Assembly (NCBI GenBank): GCA_900540305.1
Contig: UQFL01000006.1
Coordinates: forward strand, 1 to 61,115
Origin: an uncultured Oscillospiraceae bacterium
Lineage (GTDB): Bacteria > Bacillota > Clostridia > Oscillospirales > Acutalibacteraceae
Length of the DNA stretch: 61,115 bases
Reading direction: 5' to 3'
Positions 32,153 to 40,709 of this stretch are shown one piece after another (within the stretch, counting starts at the first letter, position 1; every line of letters starts with the position of its first letter). A program made the translations under genes and the position numbers. The notes below the pieces were generated by a model, which was not told the origin of the DNA, did no database searches, and saw nothing but the letters and a program-made list of their open reading frames with translations.

Positions 32153-32635
32153 TTAATATTCTATTCCCCTGCGTGCGGCAACGCCCGAATCAAAGGGGTG
32201 TTTTTCCTTTCTCATTTCTGTTATATAATCTGCCTTATCAAAAAGGAAATCGTTTTTTATATGCCCCGTAATTACATATTCTTTATCGGGCGAAAAAGAA
32301 ATTTCTTCAACATATTTTTCACCGAGCAGAGATATAACATCAAGAAATTCATCAAGTACAATAATATCAGCGTCTGAGTTAAACGCATTTTCAACTGTGC
32401 TAAACAGAAAATCACAGTACTCTTTTTTCTCTTCTTCGCTCATATTAAAAAGAAATTTTACCTCATCGGGGTTTTTGAAAAAATTAATATCACATTTTGC
32501 AAATCGCTCTGAAGATGAATTATCCTTTAAAAACGAAAAGAAATCAACCTTTTTCCCTGCGCCGCACGCACGAAGCGCAAGGCCAAGCGCGGCAGAAGTT
32601 TTTCCCTTTCCGTAACCGTAGTAAATATGAATCAT
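32153..32635 (-). CDS. cobO: Cob(I)yrinic acid a,c-diamide / corrinoid adenosyltransferase
   Basis: 160 residues, CobA/CobO/BtuR-type P-loop adenosyltransferase. YYGYGKGKTSAALGLALRA (4-22) is the family's modified Walker A, DADIIVLDEFLDVI is Walker B, and the C-terminus FDSGVAARRGIEY is highly characteristic. It makes the 5'-deoxyadenosyl form of B12 from cob(I)alamin and ATP. Somewhat shorter than typical (~175-195), but all motifs are present. It overlaps the mreB-like gene by 4 bp and precedes ecfT by 19 bp; no other cobamide synthesis gene is in the window, pointing to salvage. Confidence 0.9.
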   Translation of the reverse strand: MIHIYYGYGKGKTSAALGLALRACGAGKKVDFFSFLKDNSSSERFAKCDINFFKNPDEVKFLFNMSEEEKKEYCDFLFSTVENAFNSDADIIVLDEFLDVISLLGEKYVEEISFSPDKEYVITGHIKNDFLFDKADYITEMRKEKHPFDSGVAARRGIEY

Positions 32636-33660
32636 CTTATTCTTACATCCTGCTTTGTCTTAAAGCGATAGCCGTATTGGTCAAGAATATGCATTTTATT
32701 AAGCGCAGTCATCGCACCCTTTGCAACACAAAGCTGTGCTCTCGGCGCAACTGTAACATCAATGCCGAGCGCCTCGGAAAACAGCTTATCTATTCCGTAA
32801 ATTTCAGAACAGCCGCCAGTTATAATAGCGCCGCTTTCTGTTATATCGGCAACAAGCTGCGGAGTTGTGCGCTCAAAAAGAACAGATGCCGCAGAGGTAA
32901 GCTCTTCAAAAAGAGGTTTTAGGCACTCGTAAATTTCATTTCCGTCCACCTCAACAGCGGCGGGCATATTTGAAAACATATCCCTGCCCTTTACCTGCAT
33001 TGTAACATCCTCATCCCTCGGCATTGCGCCTGCAATTCTGTTTTTAACTTCCTCAGCTGTGCGCTTTCCGATAAGAACACCGTATTTATCACGCATATAG
33101 CGTGTGATTTCCTCATCAAATCTGTTGCCTGCGATATGAACTGTATCTATCTGACTCATACTGCCCTGACTTATAACCGCCATATCAGTTGTACCGCCGC
33201 CGATGTCGATAACAAATGCGCCTGTCGGCTGAAGAGGGTCTACCCCCGCACCGAAAGCGGCGCAAAGCGGCTCTTCAACAAGGCAAACAGATCTTGCGCC
33301 CGCTGTTATAATTACTGAAATAAGCGTACGCCTTTCAACATCTGTTGCAAGGGCGGAAACAGCCGCCACTACTCTGGGTTTGAAAATACTTTTCTTAATT
33401 ATTTTATTAATATAAAATTCCACCATCTGAACGGCGATGGAATAATTTGTAATCGCACCGTTTATTATAGGCTGAATTACCGAAACTCCGCTCGGTTCTC
33501 TGCCCTCAAGATAATACGCTCTTCTGCCTGCGTATAATATTTTTTCAGTCTCGGTGTCATAAGCTACATACGACGGCTCATTTACAACAATTCCCTTGCC
33601 GGGAACTGAAATAACTATTGAGCTTGTACCGAGATCTATTCCCAAATCATAACCAAACAT
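32632..33660 (-). CDS. MreB/Mbl-like actin homologue
   Basis: 342 residues with all actin-fold nucleotide sites: phosphate 1 GIDLGTSS (7-14), connect 1 PIINGAITNY, phosphate 2 FVIDIGGGTTDMAV, the adenosine loop AIITGGCSEI and connect 2 AKGAMTAL. It forms membrane-associated filaments that guide cell-wall synthesis. Divergence from canonical MreB (for example SALATDVERRTLISVI) and the absence of mreC/mreD suggest a second, specialised paralogue. It lies 37 bp after recD2 and overlaps cobO by 4 bp. The link to the corrinoid genes may be only operon sharing. Confidence 0.85.
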   Translation of the reverse strand: MFGYDLGIDLGTSSIVISVPGKGIVVNEPSYVAYDTETEKILYAGRRAYYLEGREPSGVSVIQPIINGAITNYSIAVQMVEFYINKIIKKSIFKPRVVAAVSALATDVERRTLISVIITAGARSVCLVEEPLCAAFGAGVDPLQPTGAFVIDIGGGTTDMAVISQGSMSQIDTVHIAGNRFDEEITRYMRDKYGVLIGKRTAEEVKNRIAGAMPRDEDVTMQVKGRDMFSNMPAAVEVDGNEIYECLKPLFEELTSAASVLFERTTPQLVADITESGAIITGGCSEIYGIDKLFSEALGIDVTVAPRAQLCVAKGAMTALNKMHILDQYGYRFKTKQDVRIR

Positions 33661-33697
33661 AAAGTCATCCCTTATTATTAAATCCGATATATAGATG

Positions 33698-35920
33698 TTA
33701 CTTTATAACGCCGTTGTTGTCAACCGTTAAAAAGTGAAGAAGCGCACTGTAACGCCTGCTTTTTTTATCGTTTTCCACCATATTTTTAACACTGCCCTCA
33801 TTACCGACAAGGACAATGAGTTTTTTTGCTCTTGTGATAGCTGTGTAAAACAAATTTCTGTAAGAAAGCTTTTGAGGAACGGACAGCACGGGCATTACAA
33901 CGCAGTCAAATTCCGAGCCCTGACTTTTATGCACCGTCACCGCATAAGCAAGCTCCAACTCTGCCGCATTCTCTATTGAATACATAGCCTCTCTGTCATC
34001 AAATCTTACATTAAGAATATCAGCCGCCCTGTCAATTCTCGTAATTATGCCTATGTCTCCGTTAAAAACGCCTGAGCCGTTTTCACTGCTTTTAAACCAC
34101 GGAACATCATAGTTATTTTTAATCTGCATAACCTTGTCGCCCTCACGAAGTGTATAGCCTTTGGAGGTTATTTCACGCTTTCCTTTTTCAGGCGGATTGA
34201 GCGCTTTTTGCAGCATAATATTGATTGTCTGCGAGCCTACCTCACCCTTTTTGCTCGGACAAAGCACCTGTATATCATCTATCGGGCTGAATCCGTAAGC
34301 CTGAGGCAGACGGCGTGTTACTAAATCCACAATTTTAGAAGCCGCTCTGAAATTAATATGCTCTCTGAGAAGAAAGAAATCGTCATTACTGCTGTCTGCA
34401 TTCATAACAGGCATTTCGCCCTTTACCACTCTGTGGGCATTTGTAACAATAAGACTTTCCATTGCCTGCCTGAAAATTTTATCAAGCTGAACAACAGGAA
34501 TCAAGCCGCTGTCAACAAGGTCTTTGAGTACATTGCCTGCGCCTACGGGCGGAAGTTGGTCGTTATCCCCCACCATTATCAGCCTTGCGTGAAGCGGCAT
34601 AGCGTCAAGTAAAGCATTAAAAAGAAAAATGTCAACCATTGAAAGCTCGTCTACGATAACGGCGTCCACATCGAGGGGATTTTTTGCGTTATGCTTAAAA
34701 ACGGGGTTATCGCTGCCCTCTTTAAACTCAACTTCAAGCATACGGTGAATTGTTTTTGCCTCTTCGCCCGTGAGTTCAGTCATCCTCTTTGCAGCTCTAC
34801 CTGTGGGTGCGGCAAGGGCAACATTCAGACCTCTGTTTTTCATCAGGGTGATTATGCCTTTAACAGTTGTTGTTTTTCCCGTACCCGGTCCGCCTGTAAG
34901 AATTAGCAGTCCTTTATTAACTGCAATCTCTATCGCTCGGCGCTGTTTTTCGTCAAACTCAATACCGTTGACCTGTTCAAACGCAAAAACTTCACTCGAA
35001 AATATTTCAGTCTGCTGCGGCGGATAATTAACCATTACTTTAATGCGCTGAGCAATATCACTTTCTGCATTATATGCAGAGGGAGTAAAGAGAAACTCTT
35101 TAGAACCTATCTCCTCTCGGAAAAGCTCATGCTGTTCAATAGCACTGTCAACAGCTATTTCCGCCGTATCCTGCGAACAGTCAAGATAATTCATTGCCGT
35201 GCTGACAACGGAATTCCTCGGCAGGCAGGTGTGACCGTTTGAAATATTATGCCGTACAATATGCGTTACAAGCGACTGCGCCCTCAAATCTTGAGATACT
35301 GGGAATTCAAGTTCCTGTGAGATTTCATCCGCCCGTTCAAAATCAAGTATACCGCTTTGAACGAAATAGAACGGATTTTCATTAAATGCGTCCACCGCAT
35401 TTTCGCCGTAATATTTATATGCTTCAAAAGCCTCCTGCTGAGAAAGCCCTTTATTTACAAGTTCCTCAATAGTCTGCCTTGAACCGAACTGTTCTTTAAA
35501 ATATTTCTGAATTTCCCTCGCCTTAGGCTTGCTTATACCTTTAATCTGCGAAAGTCTGTCTACATCGTTTTCAATAACATCAAAAGCTTCTGCACCGAAT
35601 GCTTCAACGATTTTGACAGCCGTAGCTTCCCTTACGCCTTTTATGATACCGCTTGAAAGGTAGCGGAGTATTCCTGCAGCGTCACTAGGCATAGTTTGCT
35701 CAAGTTTTTCCGCCTTAAACTGTCTGCCGAATGACGGATGAATCACCCATTCACCATCCGCAACGACCTCTATTCCCTCTGCAAGCGGCGGAAAATTACC
35801 CACTATTGTTACAGGATCGCCGTTTGATGAAACCGTCACAACAGTATAGCCGTTTTCCTGATTATAATAAGTTATATCTTCAACAACGCCTTTGATTTTT
35901 TCGAGCGTATTTTCAGCCAC
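33698..35920 (-). CDS. recD2: RecD2-type ATP-dependent DNA helicase
   Basis: 740 residues starting at GTG 35920, preceded by GGAGGTG with a 5-base spacer; an ATG at 35947 lies upstream of that ribosome site and is rejected. The protein has an N-terminal OB-like region, a helix-hairpin-helix region (IKGISKPKAREIQKYF), superfamily 1B helicase motifs (GGPGTGKTT Walker A, VDELSMVD Walker B, GDNDQLPPVGAG, AYAVTVHKSQGSEFD and YTAITRAKKLIVLVG). RecD2 is the RecBC-independent form found in Gram-positives, acting in DNA repair. Confidence 0.95.
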   Translation of the reverse strand: MAENTLEKIKGVVEDITYYNQENGYTVVTVSSNGDPVTIVGNFPPLAEGIEVVADGEWVIHPSFGRQFKAEKLEQTMPSDAAGILRYLSSGIIKGVREATAVKIVEAFGAEAFDVIENDVDRLSQIKGISKPKAREIQKYFKEQFGSRQTIEELVNKGLSQQEAFEAYKYYGENAVDAFNENPFYFVQSGILDFERADEISQELEFPVSQDLRAQSLVTHIVRHNISNGHTCLPRNSVVSTAMNYLDCSQDTAEIAVDSAIEQHELFREEIGSKEFLFTPSAYNAESDIAQRIKVMVNYPPQQTEIFSSEVFAFEQVNGIEFDEKQRRAIEIAVNKGLLILTGGPGTGKTTTVKGIITLMKNRGLNVALAAPTGRAAKRMTELTGEEAKTIHRMLEVEFKEGSDNPVFKHNAKNPLDVDAVIVDELSMVDIFLFNALLDAMPLHARLIMVGDNDQLPPVGAGNVLKDLVDSGLIPVVQLDKIFRQAMESLIVTNAHRVVKGEMPVMNADSSNDDFFLLREHINFRAASKIVDLVTRRLPQAYGFSPIDDIQVLCPSKKGEVGSQTINIMLQKALNPPEKGKREITSKGYTLREGDKVMQIKNNYDVPWFKSSENGSGVFNGDIGIITRIDRAADILNVRFDDREAMYSIENAAELELAYAVTVHKSQGSEFDCVVMPVLSVPQKLSYRNLFYTAITRAKKLIVLVGNEGSVKNMVENDKKSRRYSALLHFLTVDNNGVIK

Positions 35921-35993
35921 GGTTTCACCTCCGACATTAAAATTCAACCGATAATAATTATATCATATAATACGGCAAATTTAAACAAAAAAA

Positions 35994-36016
35994 GAGCAAG
36001 CACTGAGTGCTTGCTC
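35994..36016 (-). terminator. Intrinsic terminator of tuf and the rpo/str block
   Basis: GAGCAAGCAC and GTGCTTGCTC form a perfect 10-bp stem with a 3-nt loop, followed on the minus strand by TTTTTTTGTTT. It lies 18 bp after the tuf stop. Confidence 0.95.
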
Positions 36017-36034
36017 ATAATTTGTAATTAAAAA

Positions 36035-37231
36035 TTACTCGTTGATTTCTGTAACAACGCCTGAACCTACTGTTCTACCACCTTCACGAATAGCGAAACG
36101 AAGTCCCTTTTCGATAGCGATAGGAGTGATAAGTTCTACATCCATAACGATGTTATCGCCAGGCATACACATCTCTGTGCCTTCGGGAAGAGTGATAACG
36201 CCTGTAACGTCAGTTGTTCTGAAATAGAACTGAGGACGATAGTTGTTGAAGAAAGGAGTATGACGGCCGCCTTCATCCTTGGTCAATACGTAAACCTGAC
36301 CCTTGAACTTTGTGTGGGGATGAATTGAACCGGGCTTTGCAAGAACCTGGCCACGCTGAATCTCTGTTCTCTGAACACCACGAAGAAGCGCACCAACGTT
36401 ATCACCAGCCTGTGTGAAGTCAAGTGACTTACGGAACATTTCAAGACCTGTGCAAACTGTCTTTCTGATTTCTTCCTTAATACCAACGATTTCAACTTCC
36501 TCGTTGAGCTTAAGGATACCACGCTCTACCTTACCAGTAGCAACAGTACCACGACCTGTGATTGTCATAACATCCTCTACGGGCATAAGGAACGGAAGGT
36601 TCTCGTCACGCTCAGGAGTGGGGATGTAGCTGTCAACAGCAGCAAGAAGCTCTCTGATGCAGTCGCAAGCAGGATCGTCGTTTGAAGGAGCGTTAAGAGC
36701 GTTAAGAGCTGAACCTCTGATGATCGGAATGTCATCTCCGGGGAATTCATACTCGCTAAGAGTATCACGGATTTCCATTTCAACAAGCTCAAGAAGCTCT
36801 TCGTCGTCAACCTGGTCAACCTTGTTCATGAATACTACGATGTAGGGTACGCCTACCTGACGAGCAAGAAGAAGGTGCTCTTTTGTCTGAGCCATAGGAC
36901 CATCAGTTGCAGCGATAACAAGGATAGCACCGTCCATCTGAGCAGCACCGGTGATCATGTTCTTGATATAGTCAGCATGTCCGGGGCAGTCAACGTGTGC
37001 ATAGTGACGAGTTTCTGTTTCATACTCAACGTGAGCTGTGTTAATTGTGATACCACGCTCTCTCTCTTCAGGAGCCTTATCGATATCTGCATAGTCTTCG
37101 AACTTAGCGAAGCCTTCATTTGCAAGAAACTTAGTAATAGCAGCTGTAAGAGTTGTCTTACCGTGGTCAACGTGTCCGATTGTACCGATGTTAACATGCG
37201 GTTTAGAACGGTTAAACTTTTCTTTTGCCAT
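36035..37231 (-). CDS. tuf: Elongation factor Tu
   Basis: 398 residues. G-domain motifs GHVDHGKTT, the switch-I RGITINTAHVEYET, DCPGHADY, MNKVDQVDD and GSALNA are followed by the two beta-barrel domains ending in GGRTVGSGVVTEI. It delivers aminoacyl-tRNA to the ribosome. AAGGAGG precedes the ATG. It is the last gene of the str block but also has its own promoter, fitting the need for very high expression. Confidence 0.99.
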   Translation of the reverse strand: MAKEKFNRSKPHVNIGTIGHVDHGKTTLTAAITKFLANEGFAKFEDYADIDKAPEERERGITINTAHVEYETETRHYAHVDCPGHADYIKNMITGAAQMDGAILVIAATDGPMAQTKEHLLLARQVGVPYIVVFMNKVDQVDDEELLELVEMEIRDTLSEYEFPGDDIPIIRGSALNALNAPSNDDPACDCIRELLAAVDSYIPTPERDENLPFLMPVEDVMTITGRGTVATGKVERGILKLNEEVEIVGIKEEIRKTVCTGLEMFRKSLDFTQAGDNVGALLRGVQRTEIQRGQVLAKPGSIHPHTKFKGQVYVLTKDEGGRHTPFFNNYRPQFYFRTTDVTGVITLPEGTEMCMPGDNIVMDVELITPIAIEKGLRFAIREGGRTVGSGVVTEINE

Positions 37232-37275
37232 TGGGATTTCCTCCTTAAATTTACAATAGTAAAATTGTTATGATT

Positions 37276-37304
37276 ATTTTATCAAAGGTACGATAAAATA
37301 TCAA
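37276..37304 (-). promoter_or_regulatory. Sigma-A-type promoter in front of tuf
   Basis: On the minus strand TTGATA (37304-37299), a 17-bp spacer and TAAAAT (37281-37276) in the 127-bp fusA-tuf gap, about 45 bp before the tuf ATG. Confidence 0.7.
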
Positions 37305-37358
37305 GTGTTTTTAGTAATTTTTATAATGAATTAATGCCTAGACGGTTATATCGACAAA

Positions 37359-39452
37359 TTAGTCCTTTTTAGCCCTAGCAGAGATAATACCCTCTGAAAT
37401 TGACTTCGGAACCTGCTCATAACCATCGGGTTCCATGGTGTACTGACCACGGCCCTGAGTCTTTGAACGAAGGTCGTTTACATAACCGAACATTTCTGAA
37501 AGCGGAACACGAGCATTGATCTGCTTAGCGCCTGCTCTGTCTTCCATACCCTGAATCTGTCCACGGCGAGAGTTAAGGTCGCCGATTACATCACCCATAT
37601 AATCCTCGGGAACGATTACGGTAACTTTCATCATAGGCTCAAGAATTGCGGGATTTGCTTTCTTAGCAGCATCTTTGAATGCCATTGAACCAGCGATCTT
37701 GAATGCCATTTCTGAAGAGTCAACCTCATGGTAAGATCCATCATAAAGCTCAACTTTGATGTCAACCATAGGATAGCCGGCGAGAACACCGCTCTTCATA
37801 GCGCCCTGGATACCTGCATCAACAGCGGGGATATATTCCTTGGGAATAGCACCGCCGACAATAGAGTTAACGAACTCGTAACCCTTGCCGATACCGTTTT
37901 CGTCAAGGTTCGGTGACATACGGATTTTAACATGACCGTACTGACCTGAACCACCTGACTGACGCTTATATTTTGTATCAGACATAGATTCTGACTGAAT
38001 TGTTTCTTTATAAGCAACCTGAGGTGCGCCTACATTAGCCTCTACCTTGAACTCACGAAGCATACGGTCAACAATGATTTCAAGATGGAGCTCACCCATA
38101 CCTGCGATAATTGTCTGTCCTGTTTCTTCATCGGTATAAGCCTTGAATGTGGGGTCTTCTTCTGCAAGCTTTGCAAGAGCGATACCCATCTTTTCCTGGC
38201 CAGCCTTTGTTTTAGGCTCGATAGCAACACGGATAACAGGGTCGGGGAAATTCATTGATTCAAGAATGATGGGGTGATTCTCGTCGCAGAGTGTATCACC
38301 TGTTGTTGTATTCTTAAGACCAACTGCAGCAGCGATATCGCCTGCGTAAACAGTTTCGATATCTTCTCTGTGGTTAGAGTGCATCTGAAGAATACGGCCC
38401 ATTCTTTCTCTGTGGCCCTTAACTGAGTTGTAAACCTGAGAACCTGCCTCAAGTGTTCCTGAATATACACGGAAATAGCAGATCTTACCAACGAACGGGT
38501 CAGTAGCAATCTTGAATGCAAGAGCTGAGAACGGCTCTTCATCTGAAGAATGACGATATTCTTCCTCATCTGTATCGGGATTTACGCCCTTGATTGATTC
38601 AACATCAGTCGGAGCGGGCATATAATCAACGATAGCATCAAGAAGCGGCTGAACGCCCTTGTTTCTGTAAGATGTTCCGCAAGTGATCGGAACCATCTGG
38701 CAAGCACAAGTTGCCTTTCTGATTGTCTTTTTGATTTCTTCAGCAGTAAGCTCCTGGCCGTCGAAATACTTCTCCATAAGAGCTTCATCCTGCTCAGCAA
38801 CAGCTTCAAGAAGCTTTTCACGGTATTCCTCTGCAAGATCTTTCATTTCCTCGGGGATTTCCTCGTGGCGAACATCGTTACCCATATCATCGTAATAGAT
38901 TTCTGCATCCATTGCGATAAGGTCTACGATACCTCTGAAAGTATCCTCAGAACCGATAGGAAGCTGAATCGGAACTGCGTTGCACTTAAATCTGTCTTTT
39001 ACCATGCTGAGAACATTGTAAAAGTCTGCACCCATAATATCCATCTTGTTTACATAGATCATACGGGGTACATTGTATTCGTCAGCCTGACGCCATACGG
39101 TTTCAGACTGAGGCTCAACGCCGCCCTTTGCGCAAAGAACGGTAACAGAGCCGTCAAGAACACGAAGAGAACGCTGTACTTCAACAGTGAAGTCTACGTG
39201 TCCAGGAGTATCAATGATATTAATTCTATGTTTTTTCCAGAAGCAAGTAGTAGCAGCGGAGGTGATTGTTATACCTCTTTCCTGCTCTTGCGCCATCCAG
39301 TCCATAGTGGCGGCACCGTCATGGGTTTCACCGATTTTGTGGTTGATACCCGTGTAGTAAAGGATACGCTCGGTAGTTGTTGTTTTACCGGCATCAATGT
39401 GCGCCATAATACCAATATTTCTTGTCATCTCAAGAGAAACTTTTCTTGGCAT
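37359..39452 (-). CDS. fusA: Elongation factor G
   Basis: 697 residues. G-domain motifs AHIDAGKTT, RGITITSAAT, DTPGHVDFT and VNKMD, then domains II-V including SGGSGQYGHVKI in domain IV. It drives translocation and, with RRF, ribosome recycling. The length and the uninterrupted motifs indicate a canonical EF-G rather than a paralogue. It sits 26 bp after rpsG in the str order. Confidence 0.98.
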   Translation of the reverse strand: MPRKVSLEMTRNIGIMAHIDAGKTTTTERILYYTGINHKIGETHDGAATMDWMAQEQERGITITSAATTCFWKKHRINIIDTPGHVDFTVEVQRSLRVLDGSVTVLCAKGGVEPQSETVWRQADEYNVPRMIYVNKMDIMGADFYNVLSMVKDRFKCNAVPIQLPIGSEDTFRGIVDLIAMDAEIYYDDMGNDVRHEEIPEEMKDLAEEYREKLLEAVAEQDEALMEKYFDGQELTAEEIKKTIRKATCACQMVPITCGTSYRNKGVQPLLDAIVDYMPAPTDVESIKGVNPDTDEEEYRHSSDEEPFSALAFKIATDPFVGKICYFRVYSGTLEAGSQVYNSVKGHRERMGRILQMHSNHREDIETVYAGDIAAAVGLKNTTTGDTLCDENHPIILESMNFPDPVIRVAIEPKTKAGQEKMGIALAKLAEEDPTFKAYTDEETGQTIIAGMGELHLEIIVDRMLREFKVEANVGAPQVAYKETIQSESMSDTKYKRQSGGSGQYGHVKIRMSPNLDENGIGKGYEFVNSIVGGAIPKEYIPAVDAGIQGAMKSGVLAGYPMVDIKVELYDGSYHEVDSSEMAFKIAGSMAFKDAAKKANPAILEPMMKVTVIVPEDYMGDVIGDLNSRRGQIQGMEDRAGAKQINARVPLSEMFGYVNDLRSKTQGRGQYTMEPDGYEQVPKSISEGIISARAKKD

Positions 39453-39478
39453 AATATCCTCCTAATATGATTATCGGC

Positions 39479-39949
39479 TTAATATCTGAAATGAGCAAAT
39501 GCCTTATTTGCTTCTGCCATTTTATGTGTATCATCACACTTCTTAACTGCGCCGCCGGTCTTATTAACCGCATCCATGATTTCAGCAGCAAGACGCTCTT
39601 TCATTGTTCTTTCTGAACGAAGACGAGCATAAGCTGTTATCCAGCGCAAGCCGAGAGTCTGGCGTCTTTCGGGGCGAACTTCAAGCGGAACCTGATAAGT
39701 TGCACCGCCTACACGACGAGCCTTAACCTCGAGAACAGGCATAACATTTTCCATTGCAGCCTGGAAGGTTTCCAACGGATCGTTTCCTGTTTTTTCCTTA
39801 ATGATGTCAAATGCACCGTAAACGATTTTCTGTGCGACACCCTTTTTTCCATCATACATGATGTTGTTTATAAGACGAGTTACAAGCTTTGAGTTGTAAA
39901 GCGGGTCCGGCAAAACATCACGCTTAGCGATTTGGCCTCTTCTTGGCAT
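39479..39949 (-). CDS. rpsG: 30S ribosomal protein S7
   Basis: 156 residues, full length: PRRGQIAKRDVLPDPLYNS at the N-terminus, the GGATYQVPLEV beta hairpin, and KMAEANKAFAHFRY at the C-terminus. It nucleates assembly of the 30S head. The 137-bp gap from rpsL is longer than usual; it shows only a ribosome site (GAGGGAAG) and no clear hairpin. Confidence 0.98.
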   Translation of the reverse strand: MPRRGQIAKRDVLPDPLYNSKLVTRLINNIMYDGKKGVAQKIVYGAFDIIKEKTGNDPLETFQAAMENVMPVLEVKARRVGGATYQVPLEVRPERRQTLGLRWITAYARLRSERTMKERLAAEIMDAVNKTGGAVKKCDDTHKMAEANKAFAHFRY

Positions 39950-40085
39950 CTTCGCTTCCCTCCTTCATAATTATTAATGAGTTCATAGGTACTCGGTTTT
40001 CCCGTGGAGTCAACAAGTAGGCTATACCGCATATATATTTATAATATAAGGTATAAACTATTGTTTTTCCAAAAGGATTTTCTGC

Positions 40086-40508
40086 TTATTTCTTAGCAGC
40101 CTTGGGCTTCTTAGCACCGTATTTTGAACGGCTCTGCATTCTTCCGTTTACGCCCTGAGTATCAAGTGTACCGCGGATGATGTGGTAACGAACACCGGGA
40201 AGGTCCTTAACACGGCCGCCGCGAACCATAACAACAGAGTGCTCCTGAAGGTTGTGACCAACACCGGGGATGTAAGCAGAAACTTCCATTCCGTTTGTCA
40301 AACGAACACGGGCAATCTTACGAAGAGCTGAGTTCGGCTTTTTCGGTGTAGCTGTTTTAACAGCTGTGCAAACGCCGCGCTTCTGAGGAGAACAGTTATC
40401 ATTCATAATGTTCTTCTTTGTGTTGAGGCTCTTTAAAAGTGCAGGTGCTTTTGCCTTTTTCTCTACAGACTTTCTGCCTGTTCTAACTAACTGATTAAAG
40501 GTAGGCAA
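40086..40508 (-). CDS. rpsL: 30S ribosomal protein S12
   Basis: 140 residues if translation starts at TTG 40508, which gives the family N-terminus (M)PTFNQLVRTGR and has AAAGGAG 10 bases upstream. The longer ATG-initiated frame to 40640 would run through the structured leader and lacks homology, so it is rejected. Conserved features: CPQKRGVC-like SPQKRGVC, TPKKPNSALRK and GGRVKDLPGVRYH, including the lysines where streptomycin-resistance substitutions occur (wild type here). C-terminus SRSKYGAKKPKAAKK. Confidence 0.97.
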   Translation of the reverse strand: MPTFNQLVRTGRKSVEKKAKAPALLKSLNTKKNIMNDNCSPQKRGVCTAVKTATPKKPNSALRKIARVRLTNGMEVSAYIPGVGHNLQEHSVVMVRGGRVKDLPGVRYHIIRGTLDTQGVNGRMQSRSKYGAKKPKAAKK

Positions 40509-40532
40509 TAGTTTATATCTCCTTTCTGTGAA

Positions 40533-40629
40533 TTTATGCACATTATTATGCGCATAAATGACGGTTTTATTTATACTGAAGCCGCCATTTATACGCACAT
40601 ATTGAGGCAAGCAGAAAGCCTGCCTCAAT
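40533..40629 (-). ncRNA. Candidate structured mRNA leader of the rpsL operon
   Basis: In minus-strand RNA order: hairpin C, 40629-40601, 12 bp with arms ATTGAGGCAGGC / GCTTGCCTCAAT and loop UUUCU; hairpin A, arm 40596-40582 with 40564-40550, 15 bp (GCGTATAAATGGCGG / CCGTCATTTATGCGC); hairpin B, arm 40558-40548 with 40543-40533, 11 bp. A and B share 40548-40558 and exclude each other. Every non-Watson-Crick position (two in A, one in B, one in C) is a G-U wobble on the minus strand but an A-C mismatch on the plus strand, as expected for a functional minus-strand RNA. The rpsL ribosome site begins 7 bases after B. Confidence 0.6.
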
Positions 40630-40660
40630 ATTTTGTGCATTTGTGCTAAATAAATTATTT

Positions 40661-40701
40661 AAATTTGTGAGAAATGCTTTATTTGCTACTCACACAATTT
40701 A
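40661..40701 (-). terminator. Weak hairpin after rpoC
   Basis: Arms AAATTGTGTGAG and CTCACAAATTT pair over 11 bp with a bulged G just after the rpoC stop; a U-rich but interrupted tract follows. It may be a partial terminator or an RNA processing site between rpoC and rpsL. Confidence 0.35.
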
Positions 40702-40709
40702 AAAGTATA

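Noticed and set aside
32636..33697. Cobalamin riboswitch for cobO and the ECF genes
   Set aside because: Upstream is coding sequence of the mreB-like gene with a 4-bp overlap and a 37-bp gap before that; no B12-box-like structure seen.
37305..37358. 0A-like TGTCGAT between fusA and tuf
   Set aside because: Only a near match, not placed usefully relative to the tuf promoter.
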